Shown here: in pieces, positions 6,171 through 14,510 of the stretch
How the letters are laid out: each line of letters starts with the position of its first letter
Position numbering within the stretch: position 1 is the first letter of the stretch
Virus record (IMG/VR): IMGVR_UViG_3300021364_000119
Coordinates: 1 to 29,975 of that record
DNA from: a virus
Reading direction: 5' to 3' (one strand)
Length of the DNA stretch: 29,975 nt
Program-made: the position numbers and the translations under genes
The notes under the pieces: generated by a model
What the model saw: the letters and a program-made list of their open reading frames with translations, nothing else
Database searches by the model: none
What the model was told of the DNA's origin: nothing

Positions 6171-7631
6171 ATGAAACGCTTCGGCAATTATATTACAGAA
6201 GGCTCAATTCTTAAACCAGACTACGTAGTAGGTCATAAATTTATTTTTAAAGGTAATGGCTTTAAAGAGCTATTAGCTTTAGGTTATAAGAAAGATGATA
6301 TATTCGAAGTTGTATCTGAAAATCCTAATGCATTAGAGGTTGGACCACAGGGTGGTGATTTTGTAAAACACCTTAAAGGTCCTGATGGTCGTATCATTAA
6401 AATCACAGGTGGCTCCGCGTCGGCCAAATCGGGTAATTTCACACACCTACCCGCGGCCGGCTCACCTCCGAAAGCAGCAGAATGGGAAGACCTCATTGTA
6501 TATGCTTATAATAAGATTAATAATCAACCCACAGATGAAGCCACATCTGAAGTAGCATTAAAATACTGGGATTTATATTCTGAAAATGCTACAACAATTG
6601 CTAAAAATTTCAATAAAGCCTTAAAAACGAATCGTATGGTCCAAACTGGTCGCGGAGGCGCGGTTGGTAAAGTAGAATTAGGTCCATTTTGGAAAGAAAC
6701 AGGTGCGGGAGATAAAACTCCAAAAACCGATATCGCATCAGCTGACTTTAAAGAGAAGGTATCTTTGAAAAAGACAGGTGGTTCTCAATTGGCATCAGCT
6801 GAGAAAAAAGAAGGTATCGCCATTGTTAAGTCTGCACTTGCTGAAATGGGTGCTCAACCAGGTTTCGCAAAAGATCTTTTAGACGCAATGGAAGAAAAAA
6901 TGACTAAATTGATTAGTCGTGAAACTACTGGTAGTTTAGAAGACGCGGCCAAGGCTGGTAAAAAGACAGCAGAGGTACTTGATTACCAGAAAAAGGATGC
7001 TCAAAATAAGGAACTTTCAATAATGCTTGAAAGTTATATTAACCAAAATACAGCAGCAAATTCTTTATTCGCAAAACATGTTGTATTTGAAGCTTCTACT
7101 GGTAATAATAAATTCGGTTCTCCATCATCAAAGGCTGCAGCAAATTTATTAGGAAAATTTGACCCATCTGGTTCAGTTGTAATAGAACCAATTAGGAGTG
7201 TAAACGACCCTATTATTTCAAAATACGCTAAAAATGTCAAACCTTATGTTGCATTTAAAAAGGGTGGAGCAAGTCCAGCCTATTCTGCATTCCGATTAGG
7301 TTTATCAAAAACAAATGAAGAATTTGAAACATTTTCTTCCATAGTTCTAAATGAATTAAATAGCCATAAAGAATTCCAATCATTATTAACAGAGGACTTT
7401 TTACAAGAAGGACCTTTTGATATGCTTCGAAAAGCAGGAGTTGCAATTAGAAGTATGGGTAAAAAAGCACTTGGCTTTTTGAAGAGAGTAGTTGATAATA
7501 TTATGGCTAATGTGAAAAAAGTATTTAAAAGACTTGTATCGGCTGGTAAAAGCATGTTTAAACGATTAATGGCATTCTTTGGATTGGATATATCTTCTAC
7601 GAGAGGTATTCCTGGTGGGGTATCTCTATAA
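6171..7631 (+). CDS. Large probable head-internal protein with capsid-targeting N-terminus
   Basis: The 486-residue product is preceded by a late promoter. It starts MKRFGNYITE-GS, matching the T4 capsid targeting pattern (IPIII: MKTYQEFIAE-A). A prohead protease cut after I-T-E would remove ten residues. A second candidate site, F-L-Q-E-G at 410-414, would release a 73-residue C-terminal tail that is basic and amphipathic (VKKVFKRL, FKRLMAFFG). The middle, about 70-400, is soluble and rich in A, K and G, with no catalytic motif I recognise. The stop overlaps the ATG of the kinase gene. A packaged structural or ejected protein is inferred. Confidence 0.75.
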   Translation: MKRFGNYITEGSILKPDYVVGHKFIFKGNGFKELLALGYKKDDIFEVVSENPNALEVGPQGGDFVKHLKGPDGRIIKITGGSASAKSGNFTHLPAAGSPPKAAEWEDLIVYAYNKINNQPTDEATSEVALKYWDLYSENATTIAKNFNKALKTNRMVQTGRGGAVGKVELGPFWKETGAGDKTPKTDIASADFKEKVSLKKTGGSQLASAEKKEGIAIVKSALAEMGAQPGFAKDLLDAMEEKMTKLISRETTGSLEDAAKAGKKTAEVLDYQKKDAQNKELSIMLESYINQNTAANSLFAKHVVFEASTGNNKFGSPSSKAAANLLGKFDPSGSVVIEPIRSVNDPIISKYAKNVKPYVAFKKGGASPAYSAFRLGLSKTNEEFETFSSIVLNELNSHKEFQSLLTEDFLQEGPFDMLRKAGVAIRSMGKKALGFLKRVVDNIMANVKKVFKRLVSAGKSMFKRLMAFFGLDISSTRGIPGGVSL

Positions 7632-9400
7632 TGAAAAGCTTTTTAGAGTATAAAGAGACACCACCTATCGATGTCGAAGAAGGACCAAACGATCCAGCAA
7701 TCTTCAAAGCAATATTTCTTGCGGGTGGTCCAGGCTCTGGAAAAAGTTTTATTTCGGGTAAAACAGGTTTACCTATTCTTGGATTTAAAGTTGTCAATTC
7801 AGATGTTTCGTTTGAAAAGGCAATGAAAGATGCTGCTCTGGAAATGAATCCAGAAAATATCTTTAGTGTCACTGGTCAGGCAATGAGAGATAGAGCCAAG
7901 AAAATGACCGATTTAAAGAAAAAGATCTTATTAAAAGGTCGTCTTGGTTTAGCCATTGATGGTACTGGCCGCGATTATTTAAAACTCAAAAATCAAGCTG
8001 TAGAATTAAAAACATTAGGTTATGATGTGGCCATGATTTTTGTGAATACAGACTTAGATACAGCGTTGGAAAGGAATAGAAATCGTGAAAGAACATTACC
8101 TGAACCGGCTGTTGTTAAAATGTGGAAAGATGTGCAGACAAATATTGGACGCTTCCAAAGTTTATTTAAAGATAATTTCATTGTTGTTGACAATTCTTCT
8201 GGTAGTAATTGGCAGAAAGCTACTACAAAAGGATTTAAATTCGCGCAACGATTTGCAAATAAACCAGTCCGACACGTCAAAGCAATAAAATGGCTTGCAC
8301 AATTCCGAAGTGGTCAAATGGAAGGTTGCATGGACTTGGAGGATATGAAACTTGTAGAAAGTATTATTGATATCCCAAGAAGAACATATGCACCTGCTGT
8401 ATTTGATAACGAAGAATCTGATAATCCAAAAATCAAACCAAGCGTAAAAGAATTAATTAATAAACAATTAAAAGAATTTGAAACAGAATACCCAATCCTT
8501 AAAACATCTTTAATCGGTTCTATCCTCACAAAACGATATAGGAACGATGCTGATTTGGACATTAATGTTTTATTTGATGTACCACCAGAAAAAGCAGAGG
8601 CAGAAAGAGAACGACTCTCTAAAAAGTACTTATCATCAAAGAACCCAGACAATATCCAGGGTAAATTAATCCCAGGAACCGAACATCCAATTAATTATTA
8701 CTTTATTACAAGTAAAGGTATATACGATGAACAAAATGGTAAGGCAGATGCTGTATTTGATATCGAAACAGATACATTTATCAAACGCCCAGAGGATTTT
8801 GTATTCGACCCAGATTTGTATATGCACGAATTTGATAGAAAGGTACAAGAGCTTGACATTATTAAAGGTGAATTAAAACGCGATATTATTGACTATAAAG
8901 AGTTGACAGAGCTTCAGCCAGGTGATATAATAGACTTGCAAGATAAAATTGAGGATAAACTGAAAGAAGTGGAAACTGGAATACAGGATTATGTACGTGT
9001 TGGTGACTTGGTTGACAAGGAACGCCGTGCTGCATTTGATACTGATATGACACCAGAACAGATTAAAACATTCTCTATTAAAAACAGACTACCTAAAAAT
9101 GTCGTTTATAAAATGTTAGAGAAATATCACTACTTAAAATTTTATAAAATGTGTAAAAAGATACTTGATGATGGAAAGGTTGATGATGCTGAAATTACAA
9201 AATTACAAACAGAGGCAACATTATCCGCACCAAATAAAGCAATTATTGATAATATTCTGACCAGAGTTTCTGAAAAATTAGAAAAGGATTTAAAACGAGG
9301 CAATTATAAAGATTTAAATGACATCGCAAAATTGGTAAAGAACAGAGTGGAAAAAGATACCAAACATAAAGGCTTTTCCAGAATGAAGGACCAGAAATGA
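7631..9400 (+). CDS. P-loop kinase fused to nucleotidyltransferase-like domain
   Basis: The 589-residue product combines two enzyme-like domains. Residues 25-215 form a P-loop kinase of the polynucleotide kinase/zeta-toxin type: Walker A GGPGSGKS at 32-39, AIDGTGRDY, and a lid-like ERNRNRERTLPE. Around residues 295-318, SLIGS followed by NDADLDINVLF matches the GS...DxDxD pattern of polymerase-beta-like nucleotidyltransferases. The rest is helical. The start MKSFLEYKE resembles the capsid-targeting motif with E one position early. It overlaps genes on both sides. The next large gene is ligase-like, so a nucleic acid end-repair or modification role is possible, but the substrate is unknown. 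Confidence 0.8.
   Translation: MKSFLEYKETPPIDVEEGPNDPAIFKAIFLAGGPGSGKSFISGKTGLPILGFKVVNSDVSFEKAMKDAALEMNPENIFSVTGQAMRDRAKKMTDLKKKILLKGRLGLAIDGTGRDYLKLKNQAVELKTLGYDVAMIFVNTDLDTALERNRNRERTLPEPAVVKMWKDVQTNIGRFQSLFKDNFIVVDNSSGSNWQKATTKGFKFAQRFANKPVRHVKAIKWLAQFRSGQMEGCMDLEDMKLVESIIDIPRRTYAPAVFDNEESDNPKIKPSVKELINKQLKEFETEYPILKTSLIGSILTKRYRNDADLDINVLFDVPPEKAEAERERLSKKYLSSKNPDNIQGKLIPGTEHPINYYFITSKGIYDEQNGKADAVFDIETDTFIKRPEDFVFDPDLYMHEFDRKVQELDIIKGELKRDIIDYKELTELQPGDIIDLQDKIEDKLKEVETGIQDYVRVGDLVDKERRAAFDTDMTPEQIKTFSIKNRLPKNVVYKMLEKYHYLKFYKMCKKILDDGKVDDAEITKLQTEATLSAPNKAIIDNILTRVSEKLEKDLKRGNYKDLNDIAKLVKNRVEKDTKHKGFSRMKDQK
8903..8931 (+). promoter_or_regulatory. Sigma70 promoter inside the kinase gene
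   Basis: TTGACA at 8903-8908 and TATAAT at 8926-8931 with a 17-bp spacer and an extended -10 (TGATATAAT). It would direct transcription of the genes at 9397 and 9641 independently of the late promoter at 6119. Confidence 0.6.
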
Positions 9401-9648
9401 AAACATATAAGGAATTTGTAGAAGGATTTGCAATACCTGATTACCCAATGCAAAAGGACCAAGTCCGTTATATGGACGGCCAATGGGTCACCGGTGATGC
9501 CGGCAAACCACATACATTTGACCCCAATAAAACTGGTGGTGAAAATTTAGACGATATGAATAAAGCTGTAGAAACAGACAGAAAGAAGGAAAAAGTAGAC
9601 CCAAGTATTCCAGGTAATACACAATTGGATATAGACCCAAATGATTAA
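9397..9648 (+). CDS. Small internal-protein-like polypeptide
   Basis: This 83-residue hydrophilic protein begins MKTYKEFVEG, nearly the same as the T4 IPI/IPIII leader MKTYQEFIAEA. The remainder is acidic and has no predicted domain; YMDGQWVTGD and FDPNKTGGENLDDM are its most distinctive segments. The ATG overlaps the kinase stop (ATGA) and its end overlaps the ligase-like gene by 8 bases. It is a good candidate for a processed head-internal protein. Confidence 0.75.
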   Translation: MKTYKEFVEGFAIPDYPMQKDQVRYMDGQWVTGDAGKPHTFDPNKTGGENLDDMNKAVETDRKKEKVDPSIPGNTQLDIDPND

Positions 9649-10876
9649 ATTTAAAAAATATATCGCAGAGGCCGCAGGTGCAAATCTTCATATGACGCAC
9701 TTGGAAGATGCTGTCCTTGATGGTGGTGTCACTGGTACAAGAAATGTAATTAATTATTTAAGAAACATTCGCGATATGCTTTCTGGTAGCACCGCAACAC
9801 CAGTAAGTCTTACCACAAAATGGGACGGTGCCCCTGCTATTTTTGCTGGTATTGACCCATCAGATGGTAAGTTCTTTGTGGCAAAGAAAGGACTATTTAA
9901 TAAAAATCCAAAATTATATAAAACAGATAGTGAAATAGATGATGAATTAAAAGGAGACCTTGCTGACAAGTTTAAGGTTGCCTTAGCAGAGTTTCCAAAA
10001 CTCGGAATTGAAGGAGTAGTACAAGGTGATTTCTTATTTACAAAATCAGATCTCAAAACAGAAAACATTGATGGAAAACCGCATATTACTTTCCATCCTA
10101 ATACCATTGTTTACGCGGTACCTAAAAGTTCAGACCTCGGTAAAAAAATATCAGAATCCGAAATCGGTGTGGTCTGGCACACAACATACAGAGGAAAAAC
10201 TCTTGAAACAATGTCTGCAAGTTTTGGAGAGGAGATTGCATCAAAACAAAGTTCGGTTAAAAGCGTATGGTCAATAGACGCAACATTTAAAGACGAATCG
10301 GGAAATGCAACTCTTACCAAGGCAGAAAATAGAGATATTACAGCAAAGTTATCGGCTGCTGGAAAATTATTCAGAAAAACAAAAGCAGCAAAATTAAATG
10401 CATTACATCAAAATACTGATTTAAATGCTCGTGTCAACACATACATTAATAGTAAGGTACGAGAAGGCCAGCGAATTACAAATGTAAAACAATTTGTGAT
10501 TGGGCTTCAACGATACATCGAAGAATATTATCAGAAAGAAGCAGATAAAGTTAAACAGCAAAAAACAAAAGATGCTAAAATCGCACAAGGTAAGGTATTA
10601 TTACAATACTTTAACAAGCGAGAGATTAAACAAGTAGAAACTATTTTCGAACTGTATAATTTACTTGTTGATGCAAAATACATGATAATAAATAAATTAA
10701 ACCAGGTAGAAGGAATTACAACTCTACTGAAAACAAGTAGTGGATTCGAGGTCACTGGCCAGGAAGGTTTTGTTGCTATCGACCATTACAGTAAAAACGC
10801 ACTAAAGATTGTGGATAGATTAGAATTTAGTAAAGCAAACTTTAGTACTGAATATATTAAAGGGTGGCAGAAATAA
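9641..10876 (+). CDS. Ligase-like nucleotidyltransferase with capsid-targeting N-terminus
   Basis: The 411-residue product has KWDG at residues 60-63, motif I of covalent nucleotidyltransferases (DNA and RNA ligases, capping enzymes), in the context LTTKWDGAPAIFAG. Further ligase-like elements are FFVAKKGLF, EGVVQGDFLFT and a later VWHTTYRGK. The order suggests an adenylation domain over about residues 55-230 followed by a helical C-terminal part. It starts MIKFKKYIAEA, a clear capsid targeting pattern with a cut after I-A-E. Following the kinase/nucleotidyltransferase gene, it suggests an end-healing and sealing pair. Whether it seals RNA or DNA, or modifies another substrate, cannot be told. 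Confidence 0.75.
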   Translation: MIKFKKYIAEAAGANLHMTHLEDAVLDGGVTGTRNVINYLRNIRDMLSGSTATPVSLTTKWDGAPAIFAGIDPSDGKFFVAKKGLFNKNPKLYKTDSEIDDELKGDLADKFKVALAEFPKLGIEGVVQGDFLFTKSDLKTENIDGKPHITFHPNTIVYAVPKSSDLGKKISESEIGVVWHTTYRGKTLETMSASFGEEIASKQSSVKSVWSIDATFKDESGNATLTKAENRDITAKLSAAGKLFRKTKAAKLNALHQNTDLNARVNTYINSKVREGQRITNVKQFVIGLQRYIEEYYQKEADKVKQQKTKDAKIAQGKVLLQYFNKREIKQVETIFELYNLLVDAKYMIINKLNQVEGITTLLKTSSGFEVTGQEGFVAIDHYSKNALKIVDRLEFSKANFSTEYIKGWQK

Positions 10877-11121
10877 TGGCTTGGGTCACGGTACCAGGAA
10901 GTAATGGAACATGGGAATACGAAAATACAGCATCTGCTGCTGATACCTATGTTGACTCTCCAGGCGTCGTATCAAATGGCGTCAGAACATTTACAGTACC
11001 TAACTCAGGTGGTCACACAACTCAAACTTATATAAAATGTAGGAAGCCAGGTAAGACCTTGGTGAACGGTGAAATCAATAAAGATTTTTATGATTACAGA
11101 TTCAGTCAAGGAACTCCATAA
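10876..11121 (+). CDS. Small probable virion protein
   Basis: This 81-residue protein begins MAWVTVPGSNGTWEYENTA, a pattern I recall from marine phage genomes with no assigned function. It is rich in T, G, V and Y and probably beta-structured (GVRTFTVPNSGGHTTQTYIKC). The ATG at 10876 overlaps the previous stop; an in-frame ATG at 10864 is less likely because the recurring start is MAWV. It is coupled by TAATG to the next gene, and the two probably act together in the particle. Confidence 0.7.
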   Translation: MAWVTVPGSNGTWEYENTASAADTYVDSPGVVSNGVRTFTVPNSGGHTTQTYIKCRKPGKTLVNGEINKDFYDYRFSQGTP

Positions 11122-11954
11122 TGGCAATTTGGAATAAAAACAACCAAGATTATTTACCAGATAATAAAACATTATTTGAAGCATTTATGCTATCGGATAA
11201 AGATGGTAATATTATTAACTCATTTGGTATTGCTTCAAACATTCCTATCGCTGCAGGTGAATTAGACGGTTGGGCCGCAATCCATAAATTTGGCGCGGTT
11301 CCTCTCATGTCAACAAACCCAGGCGTTGGTTCAGTTTGGGATAAGAGTGATACCTATTATCCTTGGACTGCATTTGCTACACCTGGACCACTCACGATTT
11401 CAACGACAACAACTAATGGAACTTTATCTGCATTAGACGATGGAATGACTGTGACGATTATTGGTCTCGATGAAAATTTTGAAGACGCTCAAGAAACAAT
11501 TACAATTTCTGGTAATGCGGGTGCTGGTACTCAGAATTTTGCTCGTGTATATCGAGCATTCACTTCTCAAGATAATCAAACTCAGGTACGCGTATCTACA
11601 ACAACAGGTACACCAACCGAAGTTCTTAGAATTAATATTGGTAAAGGCCAAACACTAATGGCTGTATATACAGTTCCTGCTGGCAAAACAGCATACCTAA
11701 CAAAAGGCACAGCTACTTGTGCTGCTAACGCTGACGCAACAATTGATATGTTTGTTCGTTATGGCGGAGTAGGTGCATTTAGAATTGGTCATACTGCTGA
11801 GGTTGCTGGTGTTGGTGGACAATATACATATGAATTTGCTGTTCCACTTCAAATGCCAGAAAAAACTGATATTGATATTAGAGCAACAGTTCGTTCAAAT
11901 AACGCAAGAGTGACAGCAGCATTTGATTTAATCTTAATTGATAATCCTGCTTAA
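11121..11954 (+). CDS. Probable beta-rich structural protein
   Basis: The 277-residue product has low charge and is rich in T, A, G and V, with alternating patterns typical of beta-sandwich or decoration proteins (TISTTTTNGTLSALDDGMTV, YTVPAGKTAYLTKG). It has no signal peptide, membrane segment or catalytic motif. It is the last gene of the coupled run from 6171 and ends before a 119-base gap with a strong sigma70 promoter. A capsid decoration or tail-associated role is plausible from composition only. Confidence 0.7.
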   Translation: MAIWNKNNQDYLPDNKTLFEAFMLSDKDGNIINSFGIASNIPIAAGELDGWAAIHKFGAVPLMSTNPGVGSVWDKSDTYYPWTAFATPGPLTISTTTTNGTLSALDDGMTVTIIGLDENFEDAQETITISGNAGAGTQNFARVYRAFTSQDNQTQVRVSTTTGTPTEVLRINIGKGQTLMAVYTVPAGKTAYLTKGTATCAANADATIDMFVRYGGVGAFRIGHTAEVAGVGGQYTYEFAVPLQMPEKTDIDIRATVRSNNARVTAAFDLILIDNPA

Positions 11955-11995
11955 ATAAAAATTTCAACATTATATTATGATTTTTTGGTCTTTTG

Positions 11996-12024
11996 TTGAC
12001 AAATACTTCCAAATGTATTATAAT
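11996..12024 (+). promoter_or_regulatory. Consensus sigma70 promoter for the glycan cassette
   Basis: TTGACA at 11996-12001 and TATAAT at 12019-12024 with a 17-bp spacer. It lies in the 11955-12073 gap, about 50 bases before the methyltransferase ATG, and probably starts transcription of 12074-15190. Confidence 0.85.
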
Positions 12025-12073
12025 ATATAAAATTATATAGAATATTTGCTATGAGTAGCACTAGGAGAAAATT

Positions 12074-12640
12074 ATGGGAAGAATACGCGACCGCGGTCAC
12101 GACGGTGGAAACATTTGGCGATGGCAAACAATTGAAAAATATGTTCGGAAAAATGGCTGGACAAAAGGAGCTGAACTCGGAGTTTGGCTTGGTGAAACTT
12201 TTAAACACCTTGTTCGTACCTGTCATAATCTGCATCTTATTGGTGTTGACCTTTATGAAGCTCAGCCTGGATACGACGGACCTGAACAATGGACCAGAGG
12301 TGAGAATGGCCATGCCTGGGACCACGAGACTTACTATAAAGACCTAGTAAATTTTTGCTCTCAATATCCAGATAGAGCAGAAATCATTAAAGATTATACA
12401 ACTGAAGCAGCAAAACAAGTAGAAGATGAAAGTTTAGACTTTGTCTTTATTGATGCTGACCACAGTTATAATGGTGTAATGCGAGATGTTGAAGCATGGG
12501 CTCCAAAAGTTCGCAAAGGTGGTATGATTATTGGACATGATATTCATTTTCCAACCGTGAAACAAGCAGTGGAAGAGTTATACGGAGAAGGTAATTATAC
12601 TGTAGAAGATGATTTTTTATGGTTAGTTGAAAAGCAATAA
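12074..12640 (+). CDS. SAM-dependent methyltransferase
   Basis: The 188-residue product is a class I methyltransferase of the Methyltransf_24-like group. The SAM-binding loop is AELGVWLGE near residue 35, the acidic end of beta 2 is LIGVDLYEA, and FVFIDADHSY is the motif after beta 4, with GGMIIGHDI following. This group often methylates small molecules or sugars. The ATG has a clear AGGAG site. It heads a cassette with two glycosyltransferases and a sulfotransferase, so methylation of a glycan is a reasonable inference. Confidence 0.85.
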   Translation: MGRIRDRGHDGGNIWRWQTIEKYVRKNGWTKGAELGVWLGETFKHLVRTCHNLHLIGVDLYEAQPGYDGPEQWTRGENGHAWDHETYYKDLVNFCSQYPDRAEIIKDYTTEAAKQVEDESLDFVFIDADHSYNGVMRDVEAWAPKVRKGGMIIGHDIHFPTVKQAVEELYGEGNYTVEDDFLWLVEKQ

Positions 12641-12650
12641 GGATAATACA

Positions 12651-13193
12651 GTGAAAAAGAAGACCCGAGTAATTAATTTTTATGGCGGTCCATCTTCCGG
12701 CAAAAGCACAGCTGCTGCCGGATTATTTTATAAAATGAAAATGTTGGGATACAGCGTAGAGCTGACCGACGAATTTGCCAAAGAGTGTGTATGGGAAGGA
12801 AATGTTCCCATGTTAAAAGACCAATTATGGGTCCTTGCACACCAACATCGTAAAATTTTAAGATTAAAAGGTCAAGTGGATTATGTCATTACTGACAGTC
12901 CAGTATTATTGTCTCCAATCTATAGAGAGCTTTACGATGGTCCTTTATATTCAGATTTAATTGACAAAATGGCTTTAGAGTGTTATAATATGTATGATAA
13001 TATTAACTTTTTGCTGACTCGTCCAAAAGGCTTTGAATCTGGTGGTCGAGCGCAAAATGAAGAAGAAAGTGTAAATATTGATAAGGCAATATTAAATCAG
13101 TTTAATATATTGGATATTAAATATACATTATTGGAGGGCGAAGACCCTGCAACACAAGCCTATTCAAAATTGGTGAATATACATGCACATTAA
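12651..13193 (+). CDS. P-loop NTPase / small kinase
   Basis: The 180-residue product starts at GTG 12651, with AAGGA at 12639-12643 as ribosome site. An in-frame TTG at 12627 lies inside the methyltransferase and is less likely. Walker A is GGPSSGKST near residues 11-19, and the strand VDYVITDSPVLL fits a Walker B-like position. Such proteins are annotated as AAA-like or nucleoside-kinase-like ATPases in many phages. The phosphate acceptor is unknown. A sigma70 promoter lies inside its coding sequence at 12961. Confidence 0.8.
   Translation: MKKKTRVINFYGGPSSGKSTAAAGLFYKMKMLGYSVELTDEFAKECVWEGNVPMLKDQLWVLAHQHRKILRLKGQVDYVITDSPVLLSPIYRELYDGPLYSDLIDKMALECYNMYDNINFLLTRPKGFESGGRAQNEEESVNIDKAILNQFNILDIKYTLLEGEDPATQAYSKLVNIHAH
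12961..12989 (+). promoter_or_regulatory. Sigma70 promoter inside the P-loop NTPase gene
   Basis: TTGACA at 12961-12966 and TATAAT at 12984-12989 with a 17-bp spacer and extended -10 (TGTTATAAT). It lies about 190 bases before the glycosyltransferase at 13183 and could give separate expression of the three downstream genes. Confidence 0.65.
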
Positions 13194-13851
13194 TATAGAA
13201 AGAAAAATGAAACACATCTGGGTTGGTCCAAAACCAGCTCCGTTAAAGTGGATGTATACATGGAGAGATAAACACCCTGAATGGGAATATAGTATTTTTG
13301 ACGACACCATGCTCAAACAGAGACGATGGATTAATCAGGATTTAATAGAACATTATTATAGAGCAAAGGCATTTTGTGGTGTTTCCGATTTAATTCGTTA
13401 TGAACTTTTATACGAAGAAGGTGGCTTTATTTGTGAAGCTGACATGATTTGTTTAGAAAATACTGACGAACTTTTTACATCTCCAGAAGACCACGCGTAT
13501 ACATGTTATGAAAACGATAAAGGTGGTCGCCACGTACATAATTTTGTACAACCAATTTTTGCTTGTAATCCTGGAAATGAATTTGTTAAAATGTTAATTG
13601 ATTCATTGCGTATATTACGTCCAGGTGATTTACACAGGCAACCACACAAATCAACTGGGAATGAATTTTTGGCCCAATTTATAGATGAATGGAAGGATAA
13701 ACTCACTATTTGGCCATCACATTATTTTATTCCTCAGTACTACTTAAACCAATCGGTTCGATATGAAGGACCGGATAAAGTCTATGCTGACCATAAGTGG
13801 GGTTCTACAGGTATGGGCTATCATTGCGTTGATTATTCACAAGGAGTATAA
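13183..13851 (+). CDS. Glycosyltransferase, GT32-like (DXD sugar-binding)
   Basis: The 222-residue product has the opening IERKMKHIWVGPKPAP, matching the usual I-x-x-x-x-x-H-x-W-x-G of GT32 transferases, and SDLIRYELLYEEGGFICEAD with the acidic sugar-nucleotide site at the end, here EAD instead of a strict DXD. It would transfer a sugar from a nucleotide donor. The start at 13183 overlaps the previous gene by 11 bases; an ATG at 13207 is also possible but would lose the conserved I-x-x-x region. It ends at the start of the sulfotransferase gene. Confidence 0.8.
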   Translation: MHINIERKMKHIWVGPKPAPLKWMYTWRDKHPEWEYSIFDDTMLKQRRWINQDLIEHYYRAKAFCGVSDLIRYELLYEEGGFICEADMICLENTDELFTSPEDHAYTCYENDKGGRHVHNFVQPIFACNPGNEFVKMLIDSLRILRPGDLHRQPHKSTGNEFLAQFIDEWKDKLTIWPSHYFIPQYYLNQSVRYEGPDKVYADHKWGSTGMGYHCVDYSQGV

Positions 13852-14510
13852 TGTACTTATCGCACAAATATAAATTCCTCTTCTTACGTACGCCGAAAAC
13901 TGCTTCAAGTAGTTTATCGGATTTCTTTATTAATAATGTAGATGACCCTGATGCTATTTACACAGAAGTAGAAGATAGTAGTATTCCAGGAACATTACCA
14001 GAAAGTATTGTATCAAGGTACAGACCTTATGCATTTTATCATTTTACAATCGAACAATTAATCGCCGAAAAAGTTTTGACAGAAGAACAAGCTCGTGAAT
14101 ATTATTGTTTTGCATTGTTAAGGGAACCACTCGACAGACAAAAGAGTTTATATTACTTTTATAAGAAATGGAAATCACCCAAAACACCAGCTTCATTAGA
14201 TGAATATAAATCTTGGGCTCCGTATGGTTTATTTGAGGACCCAAACTCAAGAATCGTACAGACTGATTTATTAAAGATACGAGGTGAACTCGTTGGTGAA
14301 TATTGGTTATATGAAGATTTGGATGTTCGTTTAAATCATTTTATGACTGAAACATTAGGTTTGGAATGTCCGCCATTACCACAGCATAAAACTGATACTC
14401 GTAAAGATAAAACAAATGAAATTGAATTTGATGCAGATGCACTAATACCAGTTCATAATTATTTTTATAATGACTTTATTATGTACAAGGAGTTAAAACA
14501 CGGACAATGA
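13851..14510 (+). CDS. Sulfotransferase family protein
   Basis: The 219-residue product has FLFLRTPKTASSSL near residues 9-22, the phosphosulfate loop of PAPS-dependent sulfotransferases, and CFALLREPLDRQKSLYYFYK near residue 88, the second PAPS-contacting segment. It would transfer sulfate to a carbohydrate hydroxyl or similar acceptor. It is coupled at both ends (13851 and ATGA at 14507). Two glycosyltransferases flank it, so a glycan acceptor is likely. PAPS would have to come from the host. Confidence 0.8.
   Translation: MYLSHKYKFLFLRTPKTASSSLSDFFINNVDDPDAIYTEVEDSSIPGTLPESIVSRYRPYAFYHFTIEQLIAEKVLTEEQAREYYCFALLREPLDRQKSLYYFYKKWKSPKTPASLDEYKSWAPYGLFEDPNSRIVQTDLLKIRGELVGEYWLYEDLDVRLNHFMTETLGLECPPLPQHKTDTRKDKTNEIEFDADALIPVHNYFYNDFIMYKELKHGQ

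Noticed and set aside
12051-12347. Alternative + strand frame overlapping the methyltransferase
   Set aside because: The other frame encodes a clear SAM-binding methyltransferase with a proper AGGAG site; this frame has none.
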